The translations under genes were made by a program, and so were the position numbers. Below the pieces are notes generated by a model. That model ran no database searches, had not been told where the DNA came from, and was given only the letters and a program-made list of their open reading frames with translations. This document shows positions 11,991 to 23,589 of a stretch of DNA of 64,000 nt, piece after piece. Source of the DNA: Saccharum officinarum (Eukaryota > Streptophyta > Magnoliopsida > Poales > Poaceae); contig CM036160.1 in assembly GCA_020631735.1 (NCBI GenBank), positions 114,620,680 to 114,684,679 on the forward strand, in the 5' to 3' direction. How positions within the stretch are numbered: the stretch's first letter is position 1; every line of letters begins with the position of its first letter.

Positions 11991-13023
11991 AAATAATAAT
12001 TACGAATACATATATCTGTATATCTCTATTAGTAGTAGGGACCATCAGGGGGTAGTTTGGACATTTAGCTCGGGCGCAAGATCTGTTTGGGTGGCAGAGA
12101 AAGTTGGGCTGATTTTGACAGGCATCGAATCACCGGCTCATACGGAATGGACAATGTATGAAACAGGCGCATCACTATTTAAGCCGGGTCTAGGTGCACC
12201 ACTTAGCCTCATTATTCCACACACTCTTCCTCGTCCTTGCTCTCCCAGGCAGCGGCCTGGTACACTGGTGGTGCAAGGTGTTGAACAGAAGAGCACCTTC
12301 TGGATGATTGCACGTCTTCTTTCCAAATCTTCCGTTAACAAATGATATGAAATCATCCAGATGCTCTTTTGTTCCGCTTTGAAAGTACGTAACTTCTCTA
12401 GAGGACATTTTGCTTCTATGTGTTTAGAACTTGATTTTCTAGAACCAACATCAACTTCTGCATGCATCATCAACAAGCCTGGGGCGCTTATTTTTGTTAC
12501 ATGAGCATTAAAGAAGAGGCGATGATTGAGTCACATTAAGCTCATTTATAGCATCAGTTGCAAACTTTAATCACTGTTCTTCGGTAGTCACCATAGAAAA
12601 TTTTGCCGCTAAAGAAAGGGTAGATTTATCAACAGCTACCGCCTCAGCAGCATGTGCATTCCTGCATAGGATGACTAATTGTCAACATGTAAGTTTAGCG
12701 GTAGGAAAAAAATGAAGAAAACCATTTTTTGTCCACCTTTCTTGTGTAGTAACTTCCTTGTCAATTAGGATATGGTGGTGCTCATGTTTCGATTCCTCGG
12801 ACTGAACATCAGGCTTGGAAATGGGAACACAGAGCTATTCAAGAAAAAGAGAAAGAAAATGTGAGGTGAAACTTCCACTAGCATCTACACCTCTCATGGT
12901 CGAGAGAGAGCAAGAGGCAGAACAAGCGTGTTCCCTTTACCTTTCCAAGCGGAAGAGAAGGAAGGAAAACAAGCGTGTTCCTTTGTACTATCACAAAGCT
13001 TTCACTAGCACCTAGATCGAGGA
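11991..13023. other. Unassigned DNA between gypsy fragments
   Basis: About 1 kb with no recognisable domain on either strand. It contains an AT-rich patch (11975-12010) and a minus-strand open frame (12138-12476) with no family motif. It probably belongs to the rearranged gypsy element, but I cannot show that. Confidence 0.3.
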
Positions 13024-13443
13024 GCCCCGCTGTGTCTCTCCATATTTCATGGTTTACGGCGCTGAGGCTGTGCTCCCAGCAGACATTGAATTCTGGTCAC
13101 CTCGGGTCGAGAACTACAATGATGATCACGTTACAGAACAATGTGAGCTTAAGGTGAATAGTGCAGAGGAACGGCGCCTTGACTCCTGTATACGCACGAC
13201 CAAGTACTTAGCTGTGTTATGAAGATATTACAACAAAAATGTTCAGGAGCATTTCTTTGTGGTCGGTGACTTGGTATTGAAATGAAAGACTTGCCAAGAT
13301 GGTGTCCACAAATTGGCAACCCCCTAGGGAGGGCCATACATCGTCAAGGCTGTTACACGACCCACCTCATACAGACTTTCAAGACTTGACGGCACTGACG
13401 TGCCTAACTCTGTTCATATCGACAAGCTTAGGCGTTTTTACCC
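13024..13443 (+). pseudogene. Ty3/gypsy integrase C-terminus (Tat-type)
   Basis: The plus strand reads SPYFMVYGAEAVLPADIEF, then KVNSAEERRLD, RYYNKNVQ, FFVVGDLVLK and GPYIVKAVTRPTSYRL, ending HIDKLRRFYP. This is the end of a gypsy integrase, including its GPF/Y-like module. Three in-frame stops are present. It is in the opposite orientation to the upstream half at 10958-11990, so the locus has been inverted or two elements are apposed. It is followed by the 57-bp tandem repeat and an antisense ORF, the order seen in Tat-lineage elements. Confidence 0.75.
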
Positions 13444-13769
13444 TTAATTCTCAATTACAAATATGTATCTTATTCTGTACTTTAAATTATAATATATATA
13501 TGTTTTTAGTTGACTACACCTATTTACATCATTGATCCTGCAACAAATAACACCCTCGTGAGATAATCGTATGACAATCCCTTCAGGTTCTCGGAGCAGC
13601 TCTGTCCTCGACCTTACTCTTAGTGCGCACGAGATCCGTCCTCTGCGTTTTGAGTGGTTGACAGACGCCCTTTGGCCAGACCAGTCATACTCTTACGTGT
13701 ATACAAGCTATGACAGCCTTACACTCAAATCACTGGCCTCTCCAAAGCCGTACAGACCTACAGGATGAC

Positions 13770-13994
13770 GTCGACTACGCTTGAACAACTAAAAATAGAA
13801 CATTTCACTGTTCTAACTTAGTTCTCGTTGACTACGCTTGAACAACTAAAGACAGAACATTTCGCTGTTCTAACTTAGTTCTCGTCGACTACGCTTGAAC
13901 AACTAAAGACAGAACATTTCGCTGTTCTCACTTAGTTCTCATCGATTACGCTAGAACAACTAAAACAGAACACCATACCGTTCTAACTTAGTTA
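13770..13994. repeat. 57-bp tandem repeat, 4 units
   Basis: Units start near 13770, 13827, 13884 and 13941, each carrying GACTACGCTTGAACAACTAA, a GAACATTTCGCTGTTC palindrome-like core and AACTTAGTTCTC. The first three are near-identical; the fourth is diverged (GATTACGCTAGAACAAC). Tandem repeats between integrase and the 3' LTR are known in Tat-lineage elements such as Grande and Retand. Confidence 0.9.
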
Positions 13995-14149
13995 AATTTG
14001 CACACAATGCAGAGCTTTAACGTTTTTTCACACAAAAACATAAATAACTTTACATTGTATTATTCATTACCTTATTACAAGCTCGCCTTTTTACAGGCAC
14101 GAGTTTACAATAGGTTTATGAAACTTCATCCTATGACCTATTTGTATGT

Positions 14150-17100
14150 TCCTCCTATTGTGGCCCCTTTGGTAGTTCTGCCACCTTCGGCGTGGTCGAG
14201 GATGGAGCTTGATGTGTTCCGCTAGAAGCCAGAGATGGTGGCACGGGTATTTGACCCACGTATAATTGAATGGTCCCTCCGATCGATGGGGCTGTAGCTG
14301 GGCACAGGATGATGTCCTTTGTAATCGCTGCAGCATGCTTCATCTCCTCTAACCGCAGCTTGTCAGCTTGCTCTGCCCCGACCTCCCTGGGATACCCGGC
14401 TTCCAGACGAGCAATTTCTAGCAAAGGGTAGTGGGCATGTACCAAGCTAAGTACATGTGCACCCACATACTCCTTGATGTCCTTCATCCACTATTGGAGC
14501 CATCCCTAGGCTTTTTGGAATTTCTCGACCAGGCCTATTTTTGGTGTCTCCGCTCCAGCTTCGGTAGAGTCAGGGCTAATGATGTCAAGCACTGGTGCGA
14601 TCCCTTTCGTCATTTCTGCGTAGGCATGCTTCCAAGTCTCTCACTCTTTGATGAGCGTCTTGCATTTGCCGTTTAGGGTTTCTTGCTCCGTCATAAGCTT
14701 GCTGCACTTTTGGGACCACGCCTCTATCTTTTTTGCACCAGCCTGGTTTTGAAGCTCTAGGTCGTCACAATCTTTCTTCATCTTCTCTAGGTGCAATTTG
14801 GCATTTTTCTTCACAACTGCAAGGTGTTATGTTGATAAGATACGACATAAAATTCAGCGAACAATACAACAATGTTAAGGAATACTTACTCTCTAGATCT
14901 TTGGCTAGTTTTGCCTTCTCTTCCTTCATGGCCTGCTGTGTTTGCAACCATTTGGTCTTTTCTTCAGCCAGCCGGTCATGCTCAGCAGTTACTTGAGCAT
15001 TTTCTTCATGAATCCGGCTGACTTCGATGTCCAGACCCATGGCAATCTAATGATTATGTACAGTACAGAAATACAACACCCTACAGAGCTCGAATACCTA
15101 ACAACAGAATGAATCCTTACTCGATTTCTGTTTCTCAACCACTTCTACCCGTTGGAGGATAGTGCACATCTTTTCTTCATGATCAATATTTTGCTTCACA
15201 TAACTTTCTAACTGTTGTTGTAGCTTTTTCTGATCTGCACTCAGCTGCTTGTTCTTTTTGGCCACAGTCTGCAGCATACAGGATCTTAAACGCAATTCTT
15301 ATGAATTGTACAATCACAACTTATTAAGTTATGCGAGGCTTACCTTAACCTCCTCCAGGAATATTTTGCCAACTGCTTCTACAGCCCCGACCTCGTCTCC
15401 TACTAAAATCTCCACAGTATAGGAGCGGGTGCTGCAAAATCTATTTTCTTCTTCATAATGTCCGAGGATTTCTTCTACGACTGGGGCGGAAGGCTCGGTT
15501 TCTTCTTCTGGTTTTTCACTTCCAGTTGGCTCCTCAGTGGTCTTCCCAACTTCTACAATTTTTGGGACTTGTCTCTCAGGGACTGGCCGAGGCTGTTTCG
15601 GGTCTTCTGGGGCTGTTTGTGGACCAGGAGCGGCAGTTGAAGGAGCTTCTAGTTCGGGACTAGTCTATCTGCTCTGATCTTCTCCTAGACCTGCTGCTCG
15701 GTGCTGGCCGTATTAGTTGGTGGTGGTGTTGCACTGCTAGAAAGTTCTTCCGGCTTTTGGGTCGATGCAGAGCTATACAAATTAATAACAAGTTATAAAG
15801 GCGGTGCTATTAACTAATTATGTCATACTTACATGAGTTTTTGACGACTTATAGGTCTGTAGCGTGGAAAACAGTGGCAAACTGAGATTTCTTTGTCTTC
15901 TCGGGCCCGGCACCCTTCTCTGCTACTGCTCAAGTGGTCGAGATCAACTTAGCAACGTCGCTCCTCACAGCGGCAGCCGACTTTGGGATTTCTGTGGCCT
16001 GCACTTGTGGTTGCGGTAGATGAGGTAGTGGTTCAGTCATTTGCAATGGTGGCGTCAGCTCCTGTCTTCTAGCAAGCTGCTCCCTTCGACTGCTCGCTAT
16101 GATACCGGAGACCTCCTCGACCTCCTCGTCTTCATCTTCAGGCCAATCCGTGATAACGCGTCGATGTTTACTTGCTGGGTCCTCTGCTTCCTTTGGGTCA
16201 ATCGCCTCTCTTGGCTTTTCACTTGTAGAGGTTCCTAGTCTGGTCTGGCCCCTTTTCTTCGTTGGGGCGGTCATTGGTTTCTTCCCTGCAAGTCGGCTGG
16301 CATGCTCTGATTCATCCTCAATTTCCAGCCAATCAACTTCAGACGGGTCGTCGTCCTCGGGCAGTAGCTATGCATCCTAGGCCTGTGGCACGACCTCTAG
16401 CCACTCCACACCTGGTGGGCAAGAGATGAATGCCTGCGCTCTCTCCTGTCCATTAAACTGGGCAACAAACAGCAACATGGATTTCAGAATGACAGTACAC
16501 CAACTACACGGTTGTTATGCAGTATTTCAATCTTAAGGATAAACTATCATACAACATTTGACTTACCAGTGGTGGTGGGCGCATAAGCTTGAACGCTGGC
16601 TCAATGACTGTCAGCTTTCTAAAGCTGGGATCTTTCAAGTTAAACAGATCTCGGACCCTCATCTTCACTTCTTTCGGCTCGAGGTCTTTATTCCTCATCC
16701 TAGTCGGGTCCATACGACCTTGATATTCATATGTCGTATGTATTCTAGCCTGGCATGGCTAGATTCGACGACTGATAAAATTACCAACTACACTTGGTCC
16801 ATCCAGTCTTGACCAAGGTATCAGTTGCATAATTGCTTCTATCTATATTGTGTTCTACGGCAATTCTTTCCAACTGTCTGTTTTCTCTGGGACCAAAGAT
16901 ACGTCACAGTATAAGGCCTGGCTTGGTTCTTCACGGATGTAAAACTAGTGCCTATACCAATCCTCTAATGTGGTTTTCCACGGACAGTGTAGATACTCTG
17001 CCCTGATCCCTTCTCGCATATTCAGATAGCAACCACCAGCAACATTGGAGCCGCCTCGACCTCCTTTCTTCTTCAACCAAAACAAGTGATGAAAATAGTC

Positions 17101-17470
17101 GAAGTGTGGTTGGAAACCACCGTATGCTTCATAGAGATGGACGAAGCAAGCAACAAGTAACACATAATTTGGATGCAGATTGCAAATGCTGATCTCATAG
17201 TAGTTACAGAGCTCTTGCAAGATTGGATGTACGGGAACACCAAATCCATGAGTAAAGTATTCTTCAAATACAACAATTCCACCTCCTTTGGGATCTGGAA
17301 ATGGCTCCAGATCGGGTGCACGCCATCCCGCCAGTTCTTGGGCATGGAGCACACCAATCTGCACCAGTCGCTCAAGACTGAGTGGGGTGCACTTCGACAT
17401 ACTCCACTCCTTCTTCATGATCTCCTTTCAAATGTCGGCCTCCGTCTTTGTCTTCTTCATGGCCATTCTC
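14150..17470 (-). pseudogene. Antisense ORF of a Tat-type gypsy element (putative gypsy-type transposon domain)
   Basis: On the minus strand, the N-terminal part (17418-16945) reads LERLVQIGVLHAQELAGWRAPD, VVFEEYFTHGFGVPVHPILQELCNYY and FHHLFWLKKKGG. I recognise this as the domain usually named putative gypsy-type transposon. Downstream are an acidic/basic linker (MTAPTKKRGQTRLG, about 16274-15930) and coiled-coil blocks (15295-15098 KKNKQLSADQKKLQQQLES; 15040-14765 EENAQVTAEHDRLAEEKTK). A C-terminal block follows at 14487-14155. The blocks are separated by GT-AG-like gaps, so the gene was intron-containing, and stops are present. It lies downstream of and antisense to the plus-strand integrase end, as in Tat elements. 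Its molecular role is unknown. Confidence 0.65.
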
Positions 17471-17751
17471 TGATTTCTTCGACTCTTCCTTTCGATGGAT
17501 GAAACGAAGGGCGCCGCTCTTACCAGTGGCTAGGGTTTGGTGGCGGCGAGTTAAGCGACAGCAGCGAGGGAAGAAATGGGGGTGATTTTGTTGGTGCCTA
17601 CGATGGTGATTTTGGATTACACTATGGTGGTGGCACTGGGGATCGAATGGGCTTTGTGATGCCAATGGCGCGGCGGCAGCAAGAAGACGGTTGATTGTGA
17701 ATCTATGAGTGTGAGTAAATTGAATCAAGTCCAAATGCTTCAAGCAAACAA

Positions 17752-19476
17752 GTGGCTAGTTCATCATCTTCAACTCATGATCAACATCAACATCCAAGCA
17801 ATCAAGTCCAAATGCTTCAACCAACTAACATTGCAAGAGACCATCCATTGGATTCCATCATTGGTGACATACAAAGGGGAGTTCAAACTAGATCAAGATT
17901 GGCATCATTTTATGCTCACTCTTCTTTTGTGTCAATGGAAGAACCCAAGGACATTGATAAAGCATTGAGAGATCCGGATTGGATAAATGCAATGCATGAA
18001 GAGCTCAACAACTTCAAAAGAAATGAAGTATGGGAACTAGTTAAGAGGCCTAAGGATCACAATGTCATTGGAACAAGATGGGTCTTTCGCAACAAGCAAG
18101 ATCAAGATGGAATAGTAGTAAGAAACAAAGCAAGACTAGTGGCTCAAGGTTACACACAAATAGAGGATTTTGACTTTGGTGAAACTTATGCCCCGGTTGC
18201 AAGATTGGAAGCAATTAGGATCTTACTTGCCTATGCTTGTGCTCATAATGTCAAGCTATATCAAATAGATGTGAAGAGTGCATTTCTCAATGGGTACATT
18301 CAAGAAGAGGTGTATGTGGAGCAACCTTCCGGTTTTGAAGATGACAAGAAACCCAATCATGTTTACAAATTGAGAAAAGCATTGTATGGATTGAAGCAAG
18401 CACCTAGAGCATAGTATAAAAGATTGAGGGACTTCTTGCTATTCAAAAGATTTGTCATGGGCAAAGTGGATACTACTCTCTTCACCAAGAAGATTGGGAA
18501 AAACTTGTTTGTGTTGCAAATATATGTTGATGATATCATATTCGGTTCAACCAATCAAGATTATTGTGATGAGTTTGGGAAAATGATGGCAAAGAAATTT
18601 GAAATGTCAATGATTGGTGAACTTAGTTTCTTTCTTGGACTTCAAATCAAACAAATGAAGGAAGGAATATTTGTGAGCCAAACCAAATACATAAAGGATA
18701 TGCTAAAGAAGTTTGGTACGGAAGATGCAAAAGGAATTACTACTCTAATGAGCACTAATGGAAGCTTGGATAGTGATAAGAGTGGCAACATGGTGGATCA
18801 AAAGCTATATAGATCAATGATTGGTAGCCTACTCTATGTGACGGCATCAAGGCCTGATGTAATGTTTAGTGTATGCATATGTGCAAGATTTCAAGCCTCA
18901 CCAAGAGAAAGTTATTTGAAGGCAACAAAGAGAATATTGAGGTACTTAAAGCATACATAAGATGTTGGATTATGGTATCCCAAAGGTACAAGCTTTGAGC
19001 TAGTTGGATATTCGGATTCTGACTATGCCGGTGACAAAGTGGAGAGAAAGAGCACTTTCGGGACTTGTCAATTGTTGGGAAGATCACTTGTCTCATGGTT
19101 ATCCAAGAAGCAAAATAGTATTGCACTATCTACCGCTGAAGTCGAATACATCACCGCGGGTAGTTGTTGTGCACAAATCTTGTGGATGAAGGCAACATTG
19201 AAGGATTTTGGAATCAATTTCAAGAATGTACCATTGCTATGTGATAATAAAAGTGCCGTGAAGCTAACCAACAATCCGGTTCAACATCAAAGAACAAAGC
19301 ATATTGATGTTTGCCATCACTTCATTAGATATCATCAACAAAAGGGTGACATTGCTATTGAGAGTGTAGGCACCGAAGATCAATTAGCCGATCTATTCAC
19401 CAAGCCACTTGATGAGAAGAGATTTCACAAGCTAAAGAATAAGTTGAACATACTTGACTTCTCCAACATGAGTTGA
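17752..19476 (+). pseudogene. Copia X pol: reverse transcriptase and RNase H
   Basis: The open frame covers the RT N-terminus ([52 protein letters not shown]), the fingers motif [20 protein letters not shown], and the active-site box IYVDDIIFGSTN. It continues into RNase H (GYSDSDYAGDKVERKSTFG, CDNKSAVKLTNNP, TKHIDVCHHFIRYH) and ends LADLFTKPLDEKRFHKLKN. Two stops break the frame, TAG at about 18414 and TAA at about 18960, both consistent with single transitions (TGG to TAG, CAA to TAA). All RT catalytic Asp residues are intact, so decay is recent. Confidence 0.88.
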
Positions 19477-19578
19477 TGCACCTCCATGATATGACATGCC
19501 TCTCCTTCGAGCCCTAAGGTACAATTGCTTGACAAGTCATACATTCTATGCTAAGAACTCGTTTAGTGCATCTAGTCA

Positions 19579-21079
19579 TGTAAGTGCATTCGCCCCCGGT
19601 GTGGGTTTTGGATAATTAATGACAATCAAATTAGGGACTAACATATTTATCAAGTGTAATCTACAAGTGTTAGTCCATTGATGGAATTGAAAGAGAATAT
19701 TTGGTGAATTATAGCACCCTAAATTTTGATGGACAAAAGGCGCTTGACAAGTCATACACCGTTTATTTTGATTTGAGTCGTAGGCAATGCCGCACTATCA
19801 AGAGGGATACAAATATAGTTGGCAAAATGGGGATAAAAAGTGCTCTTGTCGAAGCTTAGTAGGCTGGAGAGACGTGCACCGGAAGTTCTAGTGAGCAGCA
19901 CCAGAAGTTCCAGTCGCTGGCGCCCGCGCGCATCCGCGTGCGAGTATTTTGTTCTGGTCTCCGTCCGGAAGTTTCGGTACTCACCGGAAGTTCCGGTCAG
20001 GCACCAGAAGTTCCGGTTGGTGCAGTTTGCGTGCGTGCTCGCGTGCGAGAGAATTGTTCTGGGTTTTGTCCGAAAGTTCCGATATGGACCAGAAGTTCCG
20101 GTCCTGGAACCGGAAGTTCTGATGAACCTGAGTTGACTGACAAGCCCAACGGTCTGATCTCGTTTGACCGGAAGTTCCGGTGGCTTCCACCAGAACTTTC
20201 GGTGGCTCATCCGAGCCCGAGTATATAAGCTACTTACCTCATTTCTAACCGTTGCCTAAGCTTTGCACATTGATTTCTGCTCTCCCAACTCTCTTCAAGC
20301 TGTGACTCACCCACTCTCTCTCCCCCTTTGCCTCCAAGCTTCAATCTTTGATTGTTTGAGCTAGGGACGTGAGATTTGAGAGCGGGAGCATCGATCTTCG
20401 ACTTGAGCACTTGGATTCCTTGTCTTGCCAGCTTGATTTGTGTTTATTTCTCTTGGGTTCTTGGAACCCTAGCCGGCTAGGCGTTCTTCGTGGTTGCCCG
20501 TGTTGATTCATTTGTGAGGGCACCCGAAGTGTTTGTATCACCCTTTGATCCTTAGTGGAAATCTCAAGCTAGCCTTCGTGGTTGCTTGAGGGAGGAGACC
20601 TTAGTGGTCGGACCTTCATGGTCACCTCAACAACGAGGAAGTAGGAACTCCTTAGTGGGGATTGCCGAACCTCGGTAAAAATAGCTTGTCTTGCTATGGC
20701 AGTAGCATTGACTACCCTTTGTTCTTGTGTTCTTGTTCTTCCTCTCTTCCCCATCCTTTTAGGTGGGAGGTCCCGATCTACGGTTTGGTGTGGTGCCAAG
20801 CCTTGAGGAGTTCAACATATTCATCAACAAACTCTAGGAGGGTGCGGTAACACTTGGATCTGAAATCCCAACTCGATTCACTTTGATTTCGTAGCTCATT
20901 TAGGGCACCAGAAGTTCTGGAGGTCTGCACCGGAAGTTCTGGTCCCCCTGACTGGAACTTTTGATCTAGACCACCAGAACTTCCGGTCTGGTATTTAACT
21001 TCCGCAAATTCGAGTTTGTGAGTTTTAGGTTTTGCAAAAAGGCATATTCACCCCCCTCTAGGCCAATTAGGTCCTTTCA
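19579..21079 (+). repeat. 5' LTR of element Y
   Basis: This 1,501-bp LTR begins TGTAAGTGCATT and ends CCTTTCA. A TATA box TATATAAG lies at 20222-20229. U3 upstream of it (19870-20210) carries about ten copies of an ACCGGAAGTTCCGGT-like palindrome, with four more near the 3' end (20905-20990). It is collinear with the copy at 30216-31726 apart from scattered substitutions and one indel cluster (about 19735-19765). Confidence 0.93.
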
Positions 21080-21135
21080 ATTGGTATCAAAGCCTTGGTC
21101 CCTCGGATAAATGCTTCACCGCGTGAGGAGTAACA

Positions 21136-22773
21136 TTGGCCAAGATAGATCCAGAAGCACAAAAGCAAATTGTTGATCAAATCGTAGCTCAAATCACCGC
21201 ATCCCTGCAGTTGCAACAACAAGAGCAAATGACCAAGATGCAAGAGCAACTAGACAAGATGCAACAACTTCTAGACAAGAAAAGTCAAGAATTATCAAGT
21301 GATGGTGGTGATGCAAGCAAGACACCGAAGAGCTACAATAGAACCAGTTTGGATTATGGTGGATCAAGCAAGAACAACAATCCTACCTTGCCCATGATCA
21401 ATCCTGAAAAGCCACCTCCATTTGATGGTATAAGGTACACCGATTGGGCTCAAAGGATGAAGTTGCATCTTATAGCCGCAAGATGTTGGGAAGTAGTGGA
21501 TGTTGGTGTCAATCTGCCTCAAGATCCTAATGAGTGGTCACCCAAAGATGAAAGAGACTTTCACCTCAATGCAATGACGGCTACCTTGATTTTGCAATGC
21601 CTCACTCCGGAAAAAAACAACAAAGTTAATGGAATGGTCAATGCAAAGCAAATTTGGGATACTTTGAAGGTATCATTTGAAGGAGACAAGAGTGTAAGAA
21701 TTGGAAACATTGAACTCTTGCAAGAAAAGATTGAGAACTTTACCATGATTGAAGGAGAAACTACTCAATCAATGTTTGATAGGTTCATGACCTTGATCAA
21801 CAAAATTAGAGCACTTGGAGACACAAGATGGGATGACAACTCCGCCGCAAGGAAGATATGTAGAGTGTATAGACAAAAGAATAACATGCTTGCTTCCGTC
21901 ATAATGGAGAGAGACAACTATACCACAATGACACCACAAGAGATGCTAGCCAAGTTGATGCATCATGATGTACTTGATGATGAAGCCAAGGAAGCAAGTG
22001 TGCTAAAAAAGAGTATTGCCCTCACGACATCACATGGAAATGAGTCAAGTCATTGCCGCAAAGGGTGTTGTGAGCATAGGCATAACAATGATGATAATGA
22101 CCTTGATGAAGAGCAAGCCTTGCTAGTGAAAAATTACACGAAATATTTGAGAATGAAGAAAGAAAAGATGATGAGATATGGAGGAAACAAGCCATACAAG
22201 AAGAGGTTTTGCTATGAGTGTGGTGACACCAGCCATCTTGCGGCCGATTGTCCTAACAAGGGGAAGAAGTCAAGATATAGCAAGCAAGGTGACAAGAAGT
22301 ACAAGGACAAGAAGAGAGGTGAAGCACATCTAGGTCAAGAATGGCAATCGGATAGTGATAGTGATGATGACAATGAAAATGAGAAGAAGAGTGTGGCCGC
22401 AATTGCTATACAAGAAACTTCTTCCTCAACAAAGGTCCTCATCGACAATGCTTCATCAACATATGTCTTCACCAACACTTCTTCATCACTTAGACTCTTT
22501 GCCAACCTCTCCGACGATGACTATGATGCACCTTCTTGCCTTATGGCATTAGGAGATAAGGTACAACTTGATCCTCCTACACATACCACTAGCGAATGTG
22601 ATAGTGATGATGAAAATGATGAAAACTATGCTTATAATCTCATCAAAAGATATGGTAACGCTGCTGCAACTAAAATCTTAAAGCTAATATATGCCAAAGA
22701 TAAGCTTGAGTCATGCATTGAGTCGCAAAGGGGAATTGCTCCTAGAGGAAAGGGAGAAAACCCAAGGATTTGA
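21136..22773 (+). pseudogene. Element Y gag polyprotein with CCHC zinc knuckle
   Basis: The frame starts MAKIDPEAQKQIVDQIV 56 bp after the 5' LTR. It has a Q-rich coiled coil (residues 10-55), the capsid-like UBN2 region (DGIRYTDWAQRMKLHL, IWDTLKVSFEGDKSV, MFDRFMTLINKIRALG) and a zinc knuckle CYECGDTSHLAADC (C-X2-C-X4-H-X4-C) near residue 355. Gag packages the element RNA. The open frame ends at 22773. Homologous coding continues in another frame (22691-23575) with a long coiled coil (LAKEHSSLNDSLASLKNDHS), so at least one frameshift splits gag. Confidence 0.85.
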
Positions 22774-23575
22774 GGCATGTCTCTCCAAGGAGAAGGAGAA
22801 GGTTGAGAAGTTAAGTGTAGAATTGTCTTTAGCCAAGGATGCTAACAAGCGCTTGGCTAAGGAACATTCTTCACTCAATGACTCTTTGGCAAGTCTAAAG
22901 AATGATCATAGTTTGGCTCAAGAAAGCCTTACAAGCTTTACAAATAAATATCATGAGCTTGAACTAAACTATGACAAACTTTGGACTAGCACTTCTACCG
23001 TTTCCAAGGATGCCAAAGCTACAACTAGTAAAGGTTGTGAAAGATGCTCTAATATTGATATACATGCTTGTGCTACTAACCTTGATGAGCTAGCCAAGAA
23101 GGATAAAGAGATCCAAAGGTTGAACACAATTATCAAGAATGGTTGCAAGTGTAAGGATAAGCAACCGACAAATGTGTTCAAGGCATCAAGGCACCTCATG
23201 ATTAAGTATGGCATTGGTTACAATAGGTATGATGGCAAAGCCAATGGAAGAAAAATGATTAATGGGATGGCTTGTGTGAAGTTCAACAAGAGTGTGCCGC
23301 TTGTTGACCTTATCAACAAGGTGAACAATGTTGCTACACCTACAACTCCACTTGTCAACAACAAGAAGAAGCAAGTAGAGGTGTCCAAGCAACAAGTGCC
23401 TATTTCACGCAATCACATTTGTGATTACATGTGTTGTTGGGACAAGGATGGCAAGATTGTTATGAAGTATGTGGGCGCCCTCAAGAAGAGACAAATCTTG
23501 AGGAGTGTTTGGGTGCCCAAGTCTTATGTTTCTAACCCCCTAGGTTCCATCTCGGGACCTAAACCAAAATCTTAA
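22691..23575 (+). pseudogene. Element Y gag C-terminal coiled-coil region
   Basis: The reading frame continues gag after a frameshift near 22730. It has heptad-rich segments (KEKEKVEKLSVELSLAKDANKR; KKDKEIQRLNTIIKNG), then a Cys-rich patch (GCERCSNIDIHACATN), then a basic tail ending at TAA 23573-23575, just before the protease. Extended coiled-coil gag is a known feature of SIRE-type elements. Confidence 0.75.
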
Positions 23576-23589
23576 TCTTGTTTTGTAGG

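Noticed and set aside
19840..20228. Regularly repeated GGAAGTTCC motifs resembling a spaced repeat array
   Set aside because: This is a eukaryotic LTR with uneven spacing and palindromic units; not a CRISPR array.
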